DNA of 39,025 nt from an uncultured Oscillibacter sp. (GTDB taxonomy: Bacteria > Bacillota > Clostridia > Oscillospirales > Oscillospiraceae): positions 1 through 39,025 of the forward strand of contig CANRYZ010000012.1 of assembly GCA_947644365.1 (NCBI GenBank), read 5' to 3'. The notes beneath the pieces were generated by a model. It did not search any database and had not been told where the DNA came from. It was given only the letters and a program-made list of their open reading frames with translations. The translations under genes were made by a program, and so were the position numbers. Shown here one piece after another: positions 17,971 through 26,051 of the stretch (its first letter is position 1; every line of letters begins with the position of its first letter).

Positions 17971-18006
17971 CCGCCATCCCTTTGTTAAGGAGGTTTCCCA
18001 ACAGAC

Positions 18007-19077
18007 ATGATACCAGGCAAAAAAATCCGCGTCCTGGTGGTGGATGACTCGCTGCTGGCACGCAGCATGATTATAAAGGGCCTCTCGGCCCACCCCAGGA
18101 TCGAGGTAGTGGGATTCGCCATCAACACCCTGGACGCCAAGCGGAAGATCCCCGCGCTGACCCCGGATGTGGTCACGATGGACGTGGAGATGCCGGGGCA
18201 GAACGGCATTGAGTTTCTGAAAGAGTACCTGCCCACCAATCCCATTCCCGTCATCCTCGTCTCCTCGCTGAACCTGAAGGTCTTTGACGCCCTGGCTGCC
18301 GGCGCGGTGGACTTCGTGCGCAAGCCCACCACCGAGGACACCCAGGCCGCCTTCATCACCGCCCTGGCCCAGAAGGTGCTGGTGGCCTCCATGTCCCGGG
18401 TGCGGGTGGCCCGGCCGGCGGCGGTTTCCGCCGCCTCCGCCGCAGGCGCCGCCGCGGCGGCTACAGCCGCGCCCGCCGGCCCCCTGGGGGCCAGTCCCGC
18501 CCTGAACAGCGTGGTCATCGGCCTGGGCGCCTCCACCGGCGGCACGGAGGCCACGCTGGAGGTCATGAAGCGCCTGCCCGCCGACATCCCCCCCATGGTC
18601 ATTGTGCAGCATATGCCCAAGGGCTTTACCGCCATGTACGCCAACCGCCTGAACAACCTCTGCCAGATGGAGGTCCGGGAGGCCAAGAACGGCGACGAGC
18701 TCCGCCGCGGCCTGGCCCTGGTGGCCCCCGCGGACCTGCAGGCCCGGATCGTGCGCATCGGCGATAAGTACACCGTCTCCTGTACGCCGGGAGAAAAGGT
18801 CAGCGGCCACCGTCCCTCGGTGGACGCCCTGTTCCAGTCCATGTCGGAGGTGGTCCGCTGCAAGATGGTGGGCATCATCATGACCGGCATGGGCCAGGAC
18901 GGCGCGGCGGGCCTGCTGGCCATGCGCCGCAGGGGGGCCTACACCATCGGCCAGGACCAGGAGTCCAGCGTGGTGTACGGTATGCCCAAGGTGGCCCACG
19001 ACATCGGCGCCGTCTGCACCCAGGCCCCCTGCGAGGGCGTGGCCAGCGTACTGCTGCGCCATTTGAAGTCCCTGTGA
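18007..19077 (+). CDS. cheB: Chemotaxis methylesterase/deamidase CheB
   Basis: 356 residues. An N-terminal receiver domain (VVDDSLLARSM, phospho-acceptor Asp in VTMDVEMPGQNG, KP at the end) is phosphorylated by CheA. An Ala-rich linker (~135-160) leads to the esterase domain, whose catalytic triad is visible: Ser in GLGASTGG, His in IVQHMPKG and Asp in GMGQDGAAG. It removes receptor methyl groups and deamidates glutamines. AAGGAGG precedes the ATG. Last gene of the che operon; a terminator follows. Confidence 0.96.
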   Translation: MIPGKKIRVLVVDDSLLARSMIIKGLSAHPRIEVVGFAINTLDAKRKIPALTPDVVTMDVEMPGQNGIEFLKEYLPTNPIPVILVSSLNLKVFDALAAGAVDFVRKPTTEDTQAAFITALAQKVLVASMSRVRVARPAAVSAASAAGAAAAATAAPAGPLGASPALNSVVIGLGASTGGTEATLEVMKRLPADIPPMVIVQHMPKGFTAMYANRLNNLCQMEVREAKNGDELRRGLALVAPADLQARIVRIGDKYTVSCTPGEKVSGHRPSVDALFQSMSEVVRCKMVGIIMTGMGQDGAAGLLAMRRRGAYTIGQDQESSVVYGMPKVAHDIGAVCTQAPCEGVASVLLRHLKSL

Positions 19078-19127
19078 CGCCCTCCGGCGTCCGCGTTTTG
19101 GACAGCTTTCGGCAAACATGTATACAG

Positions 19128-19163
19128 CACGGCGGAACCCTGGGGGTTCCGCTGTGTTTTTTT
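19128..19163 (+). terminator. Rho-independent terminator of the che operon
   Basis: A stem of about 13 bp (19128-19140 with 19144-19156, core GCGGAACCC/GGGTTCCGC) with loop TGG is followed directly by seven T residues. It lies 50 bases past the cheB stop. Confidence 0.92.
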
Positions 19164-19205
19164 CCAAAAACTTCCCTGGACGGAAAAGTTCTTCCCCCTG
19201 CATCC

Positions 19206-19232
19206 TTAACTTTTCGGCACAAATGCCGATAT
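19206..19232 (+). promoter_or_regulatory. Sigma-D (sigma-28) promoter of the late flagellar operon
   Basis: TTAACTTT (19206-19213) and GCCGATAT (19225-19232) match the sigma-28 consensus with correct spacing (15 bases between TTAA and GCCGATAT). It lies about 50 bases before flgM, so the anti-sigma factor is probably driven by the sigma factor it inhibits, a known feedback loop. Confidence 0.8.
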
Positions 19233-19279
19233 GAACATTGAGAGATCAGATTGACTTTACAGAAAGGATGTGAGATATC

Positions 19280-19591
19280 GTGCTGACTTCTTCCAGTCGT
19301 CCCAGCGCTGTCTCCTCTGTGGCCGCTTCCAAGGCCTATTACTCCACTCCCCGGCGGGGCGTTTCCGTCCAGTCCGCGGCGGGGCACAAATATGACTCCG
19401 CCACCTTTTCCCCCCTGCCGGAGGGGCGGAGCGCCTTCCAGATGCAGCTGGTGAGCCGCCTGTCCCAGGAGGTCCGGACCGCCACCACCACCGGGGACAT
19501 CCAGGCCCTGCGCCAGCAGGTGTCCTCCGGGGAGTATACGCCCGACCCCATGGCGATCGCCGGGCGGATGCTGTTTCTGACGGAGGCCTGA
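19280..19591 (+). CDS. flgM: Anti-sigma-28 factor FlgM
   Basis: 103 residues. Binds and blocks sigma-D until hook completion lets FlgM be exported. The C-terminal helical part (SRLSQEVRTATTTGDIQALR, then SGEYTPDPMAIAGRML) is the conserved sigma-binding region. The N-terminal half is Ser/Ala-rich and probably disordered, as in other FlgM proteins. GTG start with AAAGGA 11 bases upstream. First gene of the operon, directly behind a sigma-D promoter and three bases before flgN, the standard flgM-flgN-flgK order. Confidence 0.88.
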   Translation: MLTSSSRPSAVSSVAASKAYYSTPRRGVSVQSAAGHKYDSATFSPLPEGRSAFQMQLVSRLSQEVRTATTTGDIQALRQQVSSGEYTPDPMAIAGRMLFLTEA

Positions 19592-19594
19592 TCC

Positions 19595-20077
19595 ATGGAC
19601 GACGTATACCAGGCGTATCTCGCCCTGCTGCGCTTCCTGGGGGAGAATCTGGACCAGCTCTCCGCTCTGGCGCGGAAGAAAATCGCCGCCGCCAACGGGG
19701 ACGACCTGATGGGTCTCGACGAGGTCATGAAGCAGGAGCAGGCCATGACCCTGGCCTTCCGGGGCATGGAGCAGACCCGGGAAAAGCTGCTGGCCCAGCT
19801 GGGCGGCGGCAACGTTCCGCTCTCCCGCCTGCCGGAGCGCTTCCCCCCGGAGATGCAGGGCCAGGCCAGAGAGGCCGTGGCCGCTCTCCAGACGCAGTAT
19901 CAGAATTACCGCAGGGAGGCCGGCGTGGCCCGCGCCGTTCTGGAGCGGCACCTGCGGGAGATCGACGCGATCATCACCAACATGGGCGGCGCGCCCGCCC
20001 CGGAGGGCGGCCCCGGCTATGTTCCGCCGCCGCCGCCGGACACTCCCCCCAGCATGAAGACGGATTTTCGCGCCTGA
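19595..20077 (+). CDS. flgN: Flagellar export chaperone FlgN
   Basis: 160 residues. FlgN binds FlgK and FlgL in the cytoplasm and hands them to the export apparatus. The protein is almost all helix and coiled coil (LLRFLGENLDQLSALARKKI, AVAALQTQYQNYRREAGVAR), as expected. The last ~25 residues form a Pro-rich tail (PGYVPPPPPDTPP) that I do not recall from typical FlgN. Starts three bases after flgM and precedes its client flgK. Confidence 0.85.
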   Translation: MDDVYQAYLALLRFLGENLDQLSALARKKIAAANGDDLMGLDEVMKQEQAMTLAFRGMEQTREKLLAQLGGGNVPLSRLPERFPPEMQGQAREAVAALQTQYQNYRREAGVARAVLERHLREIDAIITNMGGAPAPEGGPGYVPPPPPDTPPSMKTDFRA

Positions 20078-20151
20078 CGCGGTGCGCGGGCGCTTCGGCT
20101 CTGTGAGGCCGTATCTCAAGCTTGGCGCCATGGGGCGCATGGAGGTTATTT

Positions 20152-23031
20152 ATGGGTATCGGTACATTTGGCTCCTTTACGCAGGCCCGTCTGGCGATCT
20201 ACGCCTCCCAGACCGGCCTGACGGTTACGGGCAACAATATTTCCAACGTCAACACCAAGGGCTACACCCGGCAGCGGCTGGACCAGAAGAGCCTTTACAA
20301 CGCCGGCGCGGACCGCTACTACTCCACCACCGGCGTGAAGGTGGGCCAGGGCGTTTTGTGCTACGGCCTGTCCCAGCTGCGGGACCCCTATCTGGACATC
20401 CAGTACCGCTCCAAGAGCGCCGAGGTGGGCGCCATGGACGCCCTGCTGGAGGGCCTGGACCGCATTAAGGGCGTTCTGGACGAGGTGGGCAAGGGCGGAG
20501 AGATCACCGAGGGCAAGGAGTTCGGCATCCTCACCGCCCAGTTCCAGGAGGTCTACAAAGCCCTGAACAAGCTGACCGACCAGACCGGCCACAACGAATA
20601 CGACGTCCAGGTGAAGTCCGCCTGCACGTCTCTGGCGGAATTCCTGCGGAAGTACAGCCGGGGCCTGGAGGAGCAGTACAACCTCACTGTGGGGAAGTTC
20701 GAGGAGAATGTGGATAAGGTCAACACCATCCTCACCAGCATCCGGAACCTGAACGAGAACATCCGCCAGGCGGACATCTTCGGCGACGACGCCCTGGAGA
20801 TGCGGGACCAGCGGAACGTGCTGATCGACGAGCTGTCCGAGTACATCAAGATCGACGTGTCCTACAGCATGGAGGAGATCGGCGTAGGCGCGGAGGTGGA
20901 GAAGCTCACCATCAAGCTGGACAACGCCAATCCGGACCCCGCCGTTCACACCGACGAAACCGTGCTGATCGACGGCATTTACGGTTCCCAGCTGTCCATT
21001 GACGCCGTGCTGAATAAGGCGGCCTACAAATACATGAAGCCGGACGGAACCCTGACCAACAATCCCGCCCAGGCTGAGACGTCCCCCATGAAAAATCCCA
21101 ATTTCGGCAAAACGCCCGGCGTTGATACGATAGACGGCAAGTATCCGGGCCCAAATGCCGAATATGTAAAAAAGAATACCGACGGCACCTATGTAGCAGC
21201 TACTGAGGCGGACGCTGACCGGGTCCCCAAGGAAAACCCGGACTATGACAAGAGCGGCAAAAATGACGGCCTGCTGTACATGAAGGCCGACGGCACCCCC
21301 ACCGCCGCCTATGAGGAGGCCGCCCACGACCCCAATTTCAGCATCACCGTCTCCGAGCTGAAAGACCGCAACGGGCGCGTCCTCTACACCATCGGCCAGC
21401 CCAAAAAAATTGAAATGACCGACGAGGCGGAAATAAAGGAAGCATTTGAGACCAACGGCGGCATGGGCACAAGCGAGGTGGACCCCGCCACCGGCATTGT
21501 CACCATCACCACATATATCAAAGAGCTGTCCGACGACATCAAGCGAAATAGCCTCTGGAACAAGGGCAGCACTACCGCCTATCAATATCTGACCTCCGGC
21601 GGGAGCGGCACCAACGATCCCCAGCAGGCCGACAAAATCTACTTACCCAATCCCAACTTTGGAAAAGCCACAGATAAACAGGACACCAAGTATCCGGCGA
21701 CCGGCAGATATCTTGAGATTGAAAAGGATGCCGATGGCAATCCGGTGTTCAATGCCGACGGCACGCCCAAGACCACCGGAAAGGGCACGGACGAACCCGC
21801 CGACGCCTGGTACCCCCAGAAAAACGGAAACTATAATCCAGGCGACGTGGGCGGCTACCGGTATGTCCTCTATGATAAATGGGGCACAGAGCCACCCGAG
21901 GTGAAAGACCCGAAAAATCCCACTGCTGACGAGCTGAAAGCCATCGCGGAATATTACACCAACGACATCGACAAGGCCCGGGGCGAACCCACCTATTACA
22001 AGCAGGTCTATGAGAAGATCCCCTCCACGCAGGTGAAGCTGGACGACAACGACCTGTACGGCAGGCTCCAGTCCCAGCGGGAGCTGCTGACCGAGGCCGG
22101 CGAGTTCACCAGCCAGGACACCGTCAACAACATCGACGAGAACGCCGCCACCAAGCGGGGCATCCCCTACTACCAGAAGTCCCTGGACCTGCTGGCCCAC
22201 ACCTTCGCCACGGAGATGAACCGGATCAACCAGGGGTATCTGGTGACTCCCAACGGCCAGTATATCGACCCCACCGGCACCGAGGGCGAGACGCTGACGT
22301 TCACAAATCCCGCCGACCCCAAAGAGACCTACACCCTGAACAACAAGGACTCCTGGGCCGACGTTCCCCAGTGGGTCAAGGACGGCCCCCTGAAGGGGTG
22401 CAAGTCCGTTGAGGAGTATCTGGCCAAGCCGCGCACCGGCGCCGACGGCAAGCCTCTTGTCGACGAGAACGGCAAGCCCATCCTCAACGGCGCGTTCCGG
22501 GGCGGAAACCTGTTCAGCAACAACGGCGACACCAACAGCGACGACCCGCCCATCACCGCCGGCAACATCTCCATCTCCTTCGCCTGGTCCTCCGGTCCCA
22601 TGATCGTCAACTCCTTCGTCTGTCCCACGGGCTTCTCCGAGCCCGCCTCCTCGGACAGCGACAATATCATCAAAAACTTCACCAGCTTCTCCTACAGGAG
22701 CTTTGAGTTCCGCCCCGACACCGTGCCCTATGAGGGCGTGGAGAACGTCCGCCACGACGCCATGTTCACCGGCAAGCTGGAGGATATGTGGCTCAACATG
22801 AACACCGTTCTGGGCCACGACCAGATGATCGCCTCCAAGAGCCTGGACAACGCCTACGACTCCCAGGTGAGCATCGACACCAGCCGGGACTCCGTCTCCG
22901 CCGTGGACTTCAACGACGAGGCCATGAACCTGATGATGTACGCCAAGGCCTACAACGCCGCCTGCCGGCTGATGACTACCATCGACTCCGTGCTGGATAA
23001 GCTCATCAACAACACCGGCATGACGACCTGA
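20152..23031 (+). CDS. flgK: Flagellar hook-filament junction protein FlgK (HAP1), enlarged
   Basis: 959 residues, against about 450-650 in most species. Caps the hook and joins it to the filament; secreted through the flagellar channel with FlgN. The N-terminus (TQARLAIYASQTGLTVTGNN, NTKGYTRQ) and the C-terminal coiled segment (AVDFNDEAMNLMMYAKAYNA) are standard. The extra length is a central insert, roughly residues 290-630, rich in Asp, Asn, Pro and Gly, with two copies of a ~50-residue repeat centred on NPNFGK (21022-21174 and 21571-21726) and a shorter third (21277-21340). The start at 20152 has GGAGGT five bases upstream; the in-frame TTG at 20122 has no SD. Confidence 0.95.
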   Translation: MGIGTFGSFTQARLAIYASQTGLTVTGNNISNVNTKGYTRQRLDQKSLYNAGADRYYSTTGVKVGQGVLCYGLSQLRDPYLDIQYRSKSAEVGAMDALLEGLDRIKGVLDEVGKGGEITEGKEFGILTAQFQEVYKALNKLTDQTGHNEYDVQVKSACTSLAEFLRKYSRGLEEQYNLTVGKFEENVDKVNTILTSIRNLNENIRQADIFGDDALEMRDQRNVLIDELSEYIKIDVSYSMEEIGVGAEVEKLTIKLDNANPDPAVHTDETVLIDGIYGSQLSIDAVLNKAAYKYMKPDGTLTNNPAQAETSPMKNPNFGKTPGVDTIDGKYPGPNAEYVKKNTDGTYVAATEADADRVPKENPDYDKSGKNDGLLYMKADGTPTAAYEEAAHDPNFSITVSELKDRNGRVLYTIGQPKKIEMTDEAEIKEAFETNGGMGTSEVDPATGIVTITTYIKELSDDIKRNSLWNKGSTTAYQYLTSGGSGTNDPQQADKIYLPNPNFGKATDKQDTKYPATGRYLEIEKDADGNPVFNADGTPKTTGKGTDEPADAWYPQKNGNYNPGDVGGYRYVLYDKWGTEPPEVKDPKNPTADELKAIAEYYTNDIDKARGEPTYYKQVYEKIPSTQVKLDDNDLYGRLQSQRELLTEAGEFTSQDTVNNIDENAATKRGIPYYQKSLDLLAHTFATEMNRINQGYLVTPNGQYIDPTGTEGETLTFTNPADPKETYTLNNKDSWADVPQWVKDGPLKGCKSVEEYLAKPRTGADGKPLVDENGKPILNGAFRGGNLFSNNGDTNSDDPPITAGNISISFAWSSGPMIVNSFVCPTGFSEPASSDSDNIIKNFTSFSYRSFEFRPDTVPYEGVENVRHDAMFTGKLEDMWLNMNTVLGHDQMIASKSLDNAYDSQVSIDTSRDSVSAVDFNDEAMNLMMYAKAYNAACRLMTTIDSVLDKLINNTGMTT
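21022..21726 (+). repeat. Diverged repeat in the FlgK insert
   Basis: Copies at 21022-21174 (YKYMKPDGT...NPNFGK...KYP), 21277-21340 (LYMKADGT...DPNF) and 21571-21726 (YQYLTSGG...NPNFGK...KYP). The protein similarity is clear, while the DNA has diverged at third positions, so the duplication is old or the repeat is conserved for function. Confidence 0.7.
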
Positions 23032-23052
23032 TTTTAGAAGGAGGGAACAGCC

Positions 23053-24312
23053 ATGATTCCTCGCATGACAACAACGGGCTCCCTGAGGGGATACCGTTAC
23101 AACCTGCAGCGCTCCACCTTTACCCTGAACAAGTCCATCACCACTGTGATGACCGGGCGGGCTTTCAACTCCTTCGCCGAGGACCCCACCGCGGCGGCTG
23201 AGAGCTTCCACCTGCGCCGGGCCTACCTGCGCACCAGCAGCCAGTATGACCTCAACGAGTCCACGGTGCGGCGGTTTGAGGTGGCCTACAGCTCCATGGA
23301 GAGCGTGGAAAAGGTCATCGACACCGATCCGGAGTCCAAGGGCGCGGCCTACTACGCCATCATCCGGGCCCTGAACGACCCCGACGCCTCCGGCCGCAAC
23401 GCCCTGGGCCAGGAGATCACCGCCCACGCCAACGACATGGTGCAGTTCATGAACGGCCGGTATGGCGACAACTTCATCTTCTCCGGCGCGGACGCTCTGA
23501 ACGTCCCCCTGACCTGGGCCCCCAAGGCGAACCCGGACTACGACGCCGACTATGTCCCGGCCGATCCTGACAAGCTCACGGAAGACGACCTCAAGAAAAT
23601 GAACCAGTACCTCACCAGCGACGGCGAGCCCACCGACGACGAGTTCAAGGCCGGGCGGACCCTGTGCTACCGGGGCGTACCCGTGGACTCCGACGATCCC
23701 TCGGACCTGGAGAAGCTGGACTATCTCTCCAGGGGCGAGAAGAAGTACGTGGACATCGGCCTGGGCTACGACATGAACGGCGGCAAGGTGGAGTCCTCCA
23801 GCGTGTACAACATCGCCCTCCAGGCGGTGGACTTCCTGGGCGGCTACGGCCAGGAGACGCGGACGGTCACCCTGCCCGCCTACACCGATGAGGACGGCAC
23901 CAGGCATCCCGAGCAGTCCTATACCTTTGACGACATTCCCAAGAATATCGTCTCCATCACCGATGAGATCGGCACCATCCTCCAGCGGTGCAGCCCGGAA
24001 AACGGCGCCTTCGCCTCCACCGAGGACGAGGCCCGGTTCAACGCCCTGGTGGACGCCTTTGAGGAGTCCTCCTTCCGGGTGAAGGACCGCTTTACTGAGC
24101 TGACCACCCAGGCCCAGTTCCTGAAAAACAACCAGAAGCAGCTGGAGAACAACGCCTATACCATCAATGAGCAGATCCAGGGCATCGACTACGTGGACCC
24201 GGCTGCCGCCATCTCCGACTTTATCTTCGCCAAATACTGCTACGACACCGCCTTGAAGGTGGGCAACAGCGTCCTCAGCGAGAGCCTGATGGATTATATG
24301 AATTTCGCCTGA
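23053..24312 (+). CDS. flgL: Flagellar hook-filament junction protein FlgL (HAP3)
   Basis: 419 residues. Forms the second junction ring between FlgK and flagellin. Flagellin-like helices sit at both ends (LNKSITTVMTGRAFNSFAED near the start, QAQFLKNNQKQLENNAYTIN near the end). FlgL is commonly about 300-320 residues; an insert at residues 157-199 and beyond (NPDYDADYVPADPDKLTEDD, then MNQYLTSDGEPTDDEF) resembles the repeats in FlgK. AAGGAGG precedes the ATG. Follows flgK and shares the FlgN chaperone. Confidence 0.93.
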   Translation: MIPRMTTTGSLRGYRYNLQRSTFTLNKSITTVMTGRAFNSFAEDPTAAAESFHLRRAYLRTSSQYDLNESTVRRFEVAYSSMESVEKVIDTDPESKGAAYYAIIRALNDPDASGRNALGQEITAHANDMVQFMNGRYGDNFIFSGADALNVPLTWAPKANPDYDADYVPADPDKLTEDDLKKMNQYLTSDGEPTDDEFKAGRTLCYRGVPVDSDDPSDLEKLDYLSRGEKKYVDIGLGYDMNGGKVESSSVYNIALQAVDFLGGYGQETRTVTLPAYTDEDGTRHPEQSYTFDDIPKNIVSITDEIGTILQRCSPENGAFASTEDEARFNALVDAFEESSFRVKDRFTELTTQAQFLKNNQKQLENNAYTINEQIQGIDYVDPAAAISDFIFAKYCYDTALKVGNSVLSESLMDYMNFA

Positions 24313-24355
24313 CCGGAATCGTAATTTTGTATTTTGATATAGAGAGGAGTTCGGC

Positions 24356-24379
24356 ATGATCTATGAACCAGCTCATTGA
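24356..24379 (+). other. Seven-codon ORF overlapping the DUF6470 start
   Basis: ATG at 24356 lies six bases after GGAG, an ideal spacing, but encodes only MIYEPAH before TGA. It overlaps the DUF6470 start at 24363 in another frame. It may be a leader peptide affecting DUF6470 translation, or chance. Confidence 0.35.
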
Positions 24380-24974
24380 AATCACAAGCGTCCCCATTGA
24401 GATCGAGATGAAGACCTCCCACGCCCGGCTGGAGTACGCCAATGCCTCGGCGGACCTGGAGATCTCTCGTGACAAAGGCGGCCTGAGCATCAAGAGCCGC
24501 CCTATCCGGCTGAACATCGACACCTTCGAGATGCAAAGCTCCATCACGCCCACCCCGGCCCAGAACATCGAGCAGACCGCCCAGAAGGGCAAGCAGGCCG
24601 CCTATCAGGCCACAGCCACCTACGCCCAGCAGGGCGAGCTGCTGCTGAAAGCCAAGGTGGGCGGCGGCGATCCCCTGGCGCAGTTCTCCTTTACGGCCCT
24701 GAGCCCCGACATTAACGCTCAGCCCGGGCTGGACTTCATCCCCACCACCGGGCCGGAGATCAGCTGGGACCCCGCGGAGCTCAACATCCGCTTTGAGATG
24801 GATAAGCTGAATTTCGACTGGCGGCTCAACAAGACCCAGTTTGAATTCGTGCCCGGCGACATTGAGATCACCGTCAAGCAGCAACCGGAGGTCATCATCA
24901 AGTATATCGGCGGACCGCTCTACGTCCCCCCCTCCGCCGACCCGAATTATGAACCCGTTGACGTGCAGGCATGA
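24363..24974 (+). CDS. DUF6470 family protein (B. subtilis YviE type)
   Basis: 203 residues of unknown biochemical role, found between flgL and fliW in flagellated Bacillota. Family-like features are the opening ITSVPIEIEM, an amphipathic middle (EQTAQKGKQAAYQATATYAQ) and a closing WRLNKTQFEFVPGDIEITV followed by PEVIIKYIGGPLYVPPS. No signal peptide or membrane segment. An in-frame TGA just upstream (24357-24359) fixes the start at ATG 24363, although the SD is about 13 bases away. Probably a flagellar accessory or chaperone, judged from position only. Confidence 0.8.
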   Translation: MNQLIEITSVPIEIEMKTSHARLEYANASADLEISRDKGGLSIKSRPIRLNIDTFEMQSSITPTPAQNIEQTAQKGKQAAYQATATYAQQGELLLKAKVGGGDPLAQFSFTALSPDINAQPGLDFIPTTGPEISWDPAELNIRFEMDKLNFDWRLNKTQFEFVPGDIEITVKQQPEVIIKYIGGPLYVPPSADPNYEPVDVQA

Positions 24975-24988
24975 CAGGAGGTTCCCCA

Positions 24989-25444
24989 TTGAAGCTCCAG
25001 ACAAAGTATTTCGGAGAGATTGAATACGAGCCCTCCGAGACCATCACCTTCCCCGCCGGCCTCTTCGGCTTTGACGACGAGCACAGCTTCCTCCTGCTGC
25101 CCTTCGACGGCAGCGGAGAGAATCTGCTGTGCCTCCAGAGCACCGCCACGCCGGCTCTGGCTTTTGTGGTGATGGACCCCTTCTCCCTCTGCCCGGAGTA
25201 CACCCCCTCCCTTCGGAAGGCGGAATTGCAGCTCTTCGGCGCGGAGGATATTCAGGGACTGTGCTTTTACGTGATGTGCGCGGTAAAGCACCCCGTCTCC
25301 GCCAGCACGGTAAATCTCAAGTGCCCGGTGGTGATCCACCCCGGCACCCGGGAGGCCCGCCAGATCATTATGGAGACGGAGGGCTACGGTATGCGGCATC
25401 CCCTGGCCGAGTTTGGCCCCAGGGAGGAGGCCGCCACGTGCTGA
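24989..25444 (+). CDS. fliW: Flagellar assembly factor FliW
   Basis: 151 residues. FliW binds flagellin and, when free, binds and inhibits CsrA, so that flagellin export adjusts flagellin translation. The start of the domain (KLQTKYFGEIEYEPSETITF, then PAGLFGFDDEHSFLLLP) is characteristic. I chose TTG at 24989: the family begins at this point and AGGAGG lies 7 bases before it; the ATG at 24971 overlaps the DUF6470 stop and has no SD. The end overlaps csrA by 7 bases, the usual fliW-csrA coupling. Confidence 0.92.
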   Translation: MKLQTKYFGEIEYEPSETITFPAGLFGFDDEHSFLLLPFDGSGENLLCLQSTATPALAFVVMDPFSLCPEYTPSLRKAELQLFGAEDIQGLCFYVMCAVKHPVSASTVNLKCPVVIHPGTREARQIIMETEGYGMRHPLAEFGPREEAATC

Positions 25445-25716
25445 TCCTACAGCGCAAGCCCGGTGAGTCTCTGGTCATCGGTGAGGATATATCCATTACG
25501 GTGGTCTCCGTGGACGGCGGGCGTGTCCGTCTGGCCATCTCCGCGCCCCAGGATGTGCCCATCCTGCGCAGCGAGCTGATCGACGCAACCGCCGCCAACC
25601 GGGATTCCGCCGCAGGCGAAACCGCACCGGCCGAGCTGCTGGACCTCTTTGGCGGCAGCCCGGAGCATTCCCGCCAGAACCCGCCGTCTGCGAAAACACC
25701 CAGGAAGGAAGTGTGA
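25438..25716 (+). CDS. csrA: Carbon storage / flagellin translation regulator CsrA
   Basis: 92 residues. A small RNA-binding dimer that represses translation by covering GGA-containing Shine-Dalgarno sites; in B. subtilis the flagellin mRNA is the main target. The core is standard: MLILQRKPGESLVIGEDISI, VRLAISAPQDVPILRSEL. The start is GTG at 25438 with GGAGG before it, overlapping fliW. Most CsrA proteins are 60-75 residues; here a ~30-residue polar tail (GGSPEHSRQNPPSAK) is added, where FliW contacts might lie. Flagellin itself is not in the window. Confidence 0.93.
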   Translation: MLILQRKPGESLVIGEDISITVVSVDGGRVRLAISAPQDVPILRSELIDATAANRDSAAGETAPAELLDLFGGSPEHSRQNPPSAKTPRKEV

Positions 25717-25720
25717 AATC

Positions 25721-25894
25721 ATGATGGACTCAATCGCCAGCGCCGCCATGAGCATGAAGGCCATGGAATTTTCCGTGCAATACTCCTCGGCTCTGGAGCG
25801 GAAGGCCATGGACACCATGGAGATGGCCGCCCAGGAGCTGCTGAACATGCTCCCAGACATCCCCAAGGGCCAGTATATCGACACCTACGCATAA
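25721..25894 (+). CDS. YjfB-type putative motility protein
   Basis: 57 residues, Met/Ala-rich and helical (SIASAAMSMKAMEFSVQYSS, then MDTMEMAAQELLNMLPD). It matches the small YjfB motility family, whose function is not known; YjfB is a sigma-D regulon member in B. subtilis. GGAAGG lies before the tandem ATGATG; the second ATG (25724) is equally possible. Last gene of the late flagellar operon, immediately before a strong terminator. Confidence 0.85.
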   Translation: MMDSIASAAMSMKAMEFSVQYSSALERKAMDTMEMAAQELLNMLPDIPKGQYIDTYA

Positions 25895-25904
25895 CGGTCC
25901 ATCG

Positions 25905-25942
25905 GCCGGCATGACGCGAAACGCGCCATGCCGGCTTTTTTT
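25905..25942 (+). terminator. Rho-independent terminator of the late flagellar operon
   Basis: GCCGGCATG-A-CGCG pairs with CGCG-C-CATGCCGGC around an AAA loop, followed by seven T residues. A strong terminator 10 bases past the YjfB stop. Confidence 0.95.
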
Positions 25943-25991
25943 GTCTCACCGTCACGGGGCCGGGGCAGCGCTCCTGTTAAAATCTGGTTTT

Positions 25992-26026
25992 TTTGGAAAT
26001 ACTGTACCGCAGCTTCCATTTCCAAA
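25992..26026 (+). promoter_or_regulatory. Inverted repeat in the leader of the AAA+ gene
   Basis: TTTGGAAAT (25992-26000) and ATTTCCAAA (26018-26026) are perfect 9-base inverted arms 17 bases apart, just before the SD of the AAA+ gene. They could be an operator or an RNA hairpin. No clear promoter is visible nearby. Confidence 0.4.
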
Positions 26027-26051
26027 GACATTCAGGAGGAGGGGGTCCTTT

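Noticed and set aside
20122..20151. Upstream TTG start for FlgK
   Set aside because: No SD, and FlgK proteins begin at the MGIGTFGSF methionine, which has GGAGGT before it.
21643..24357. 904-residue minus-strand open frame across flgK, flgL
   Set aside because: Antisense shadow spanning two well-identified genes and their spacer.
24971..24988. ATG start for FliW six codons upstream
   Set aside because: No SD; AGGAGG precedes the TTG at 24989, where FliW homologues begin.
25129..25437. Long N-terminal extension in frame with CsrA
   Set aside because: It runs through fliW in another frame; CsrA homologues start at MLIL, i.e. the GTG at 25438.
25911..26051. Upstream extension of the AAA+ gene
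   Set aside because: It begins inside the terminator hairpin; the GTG at 26052 has an SD and starts the conserved-looking protein.
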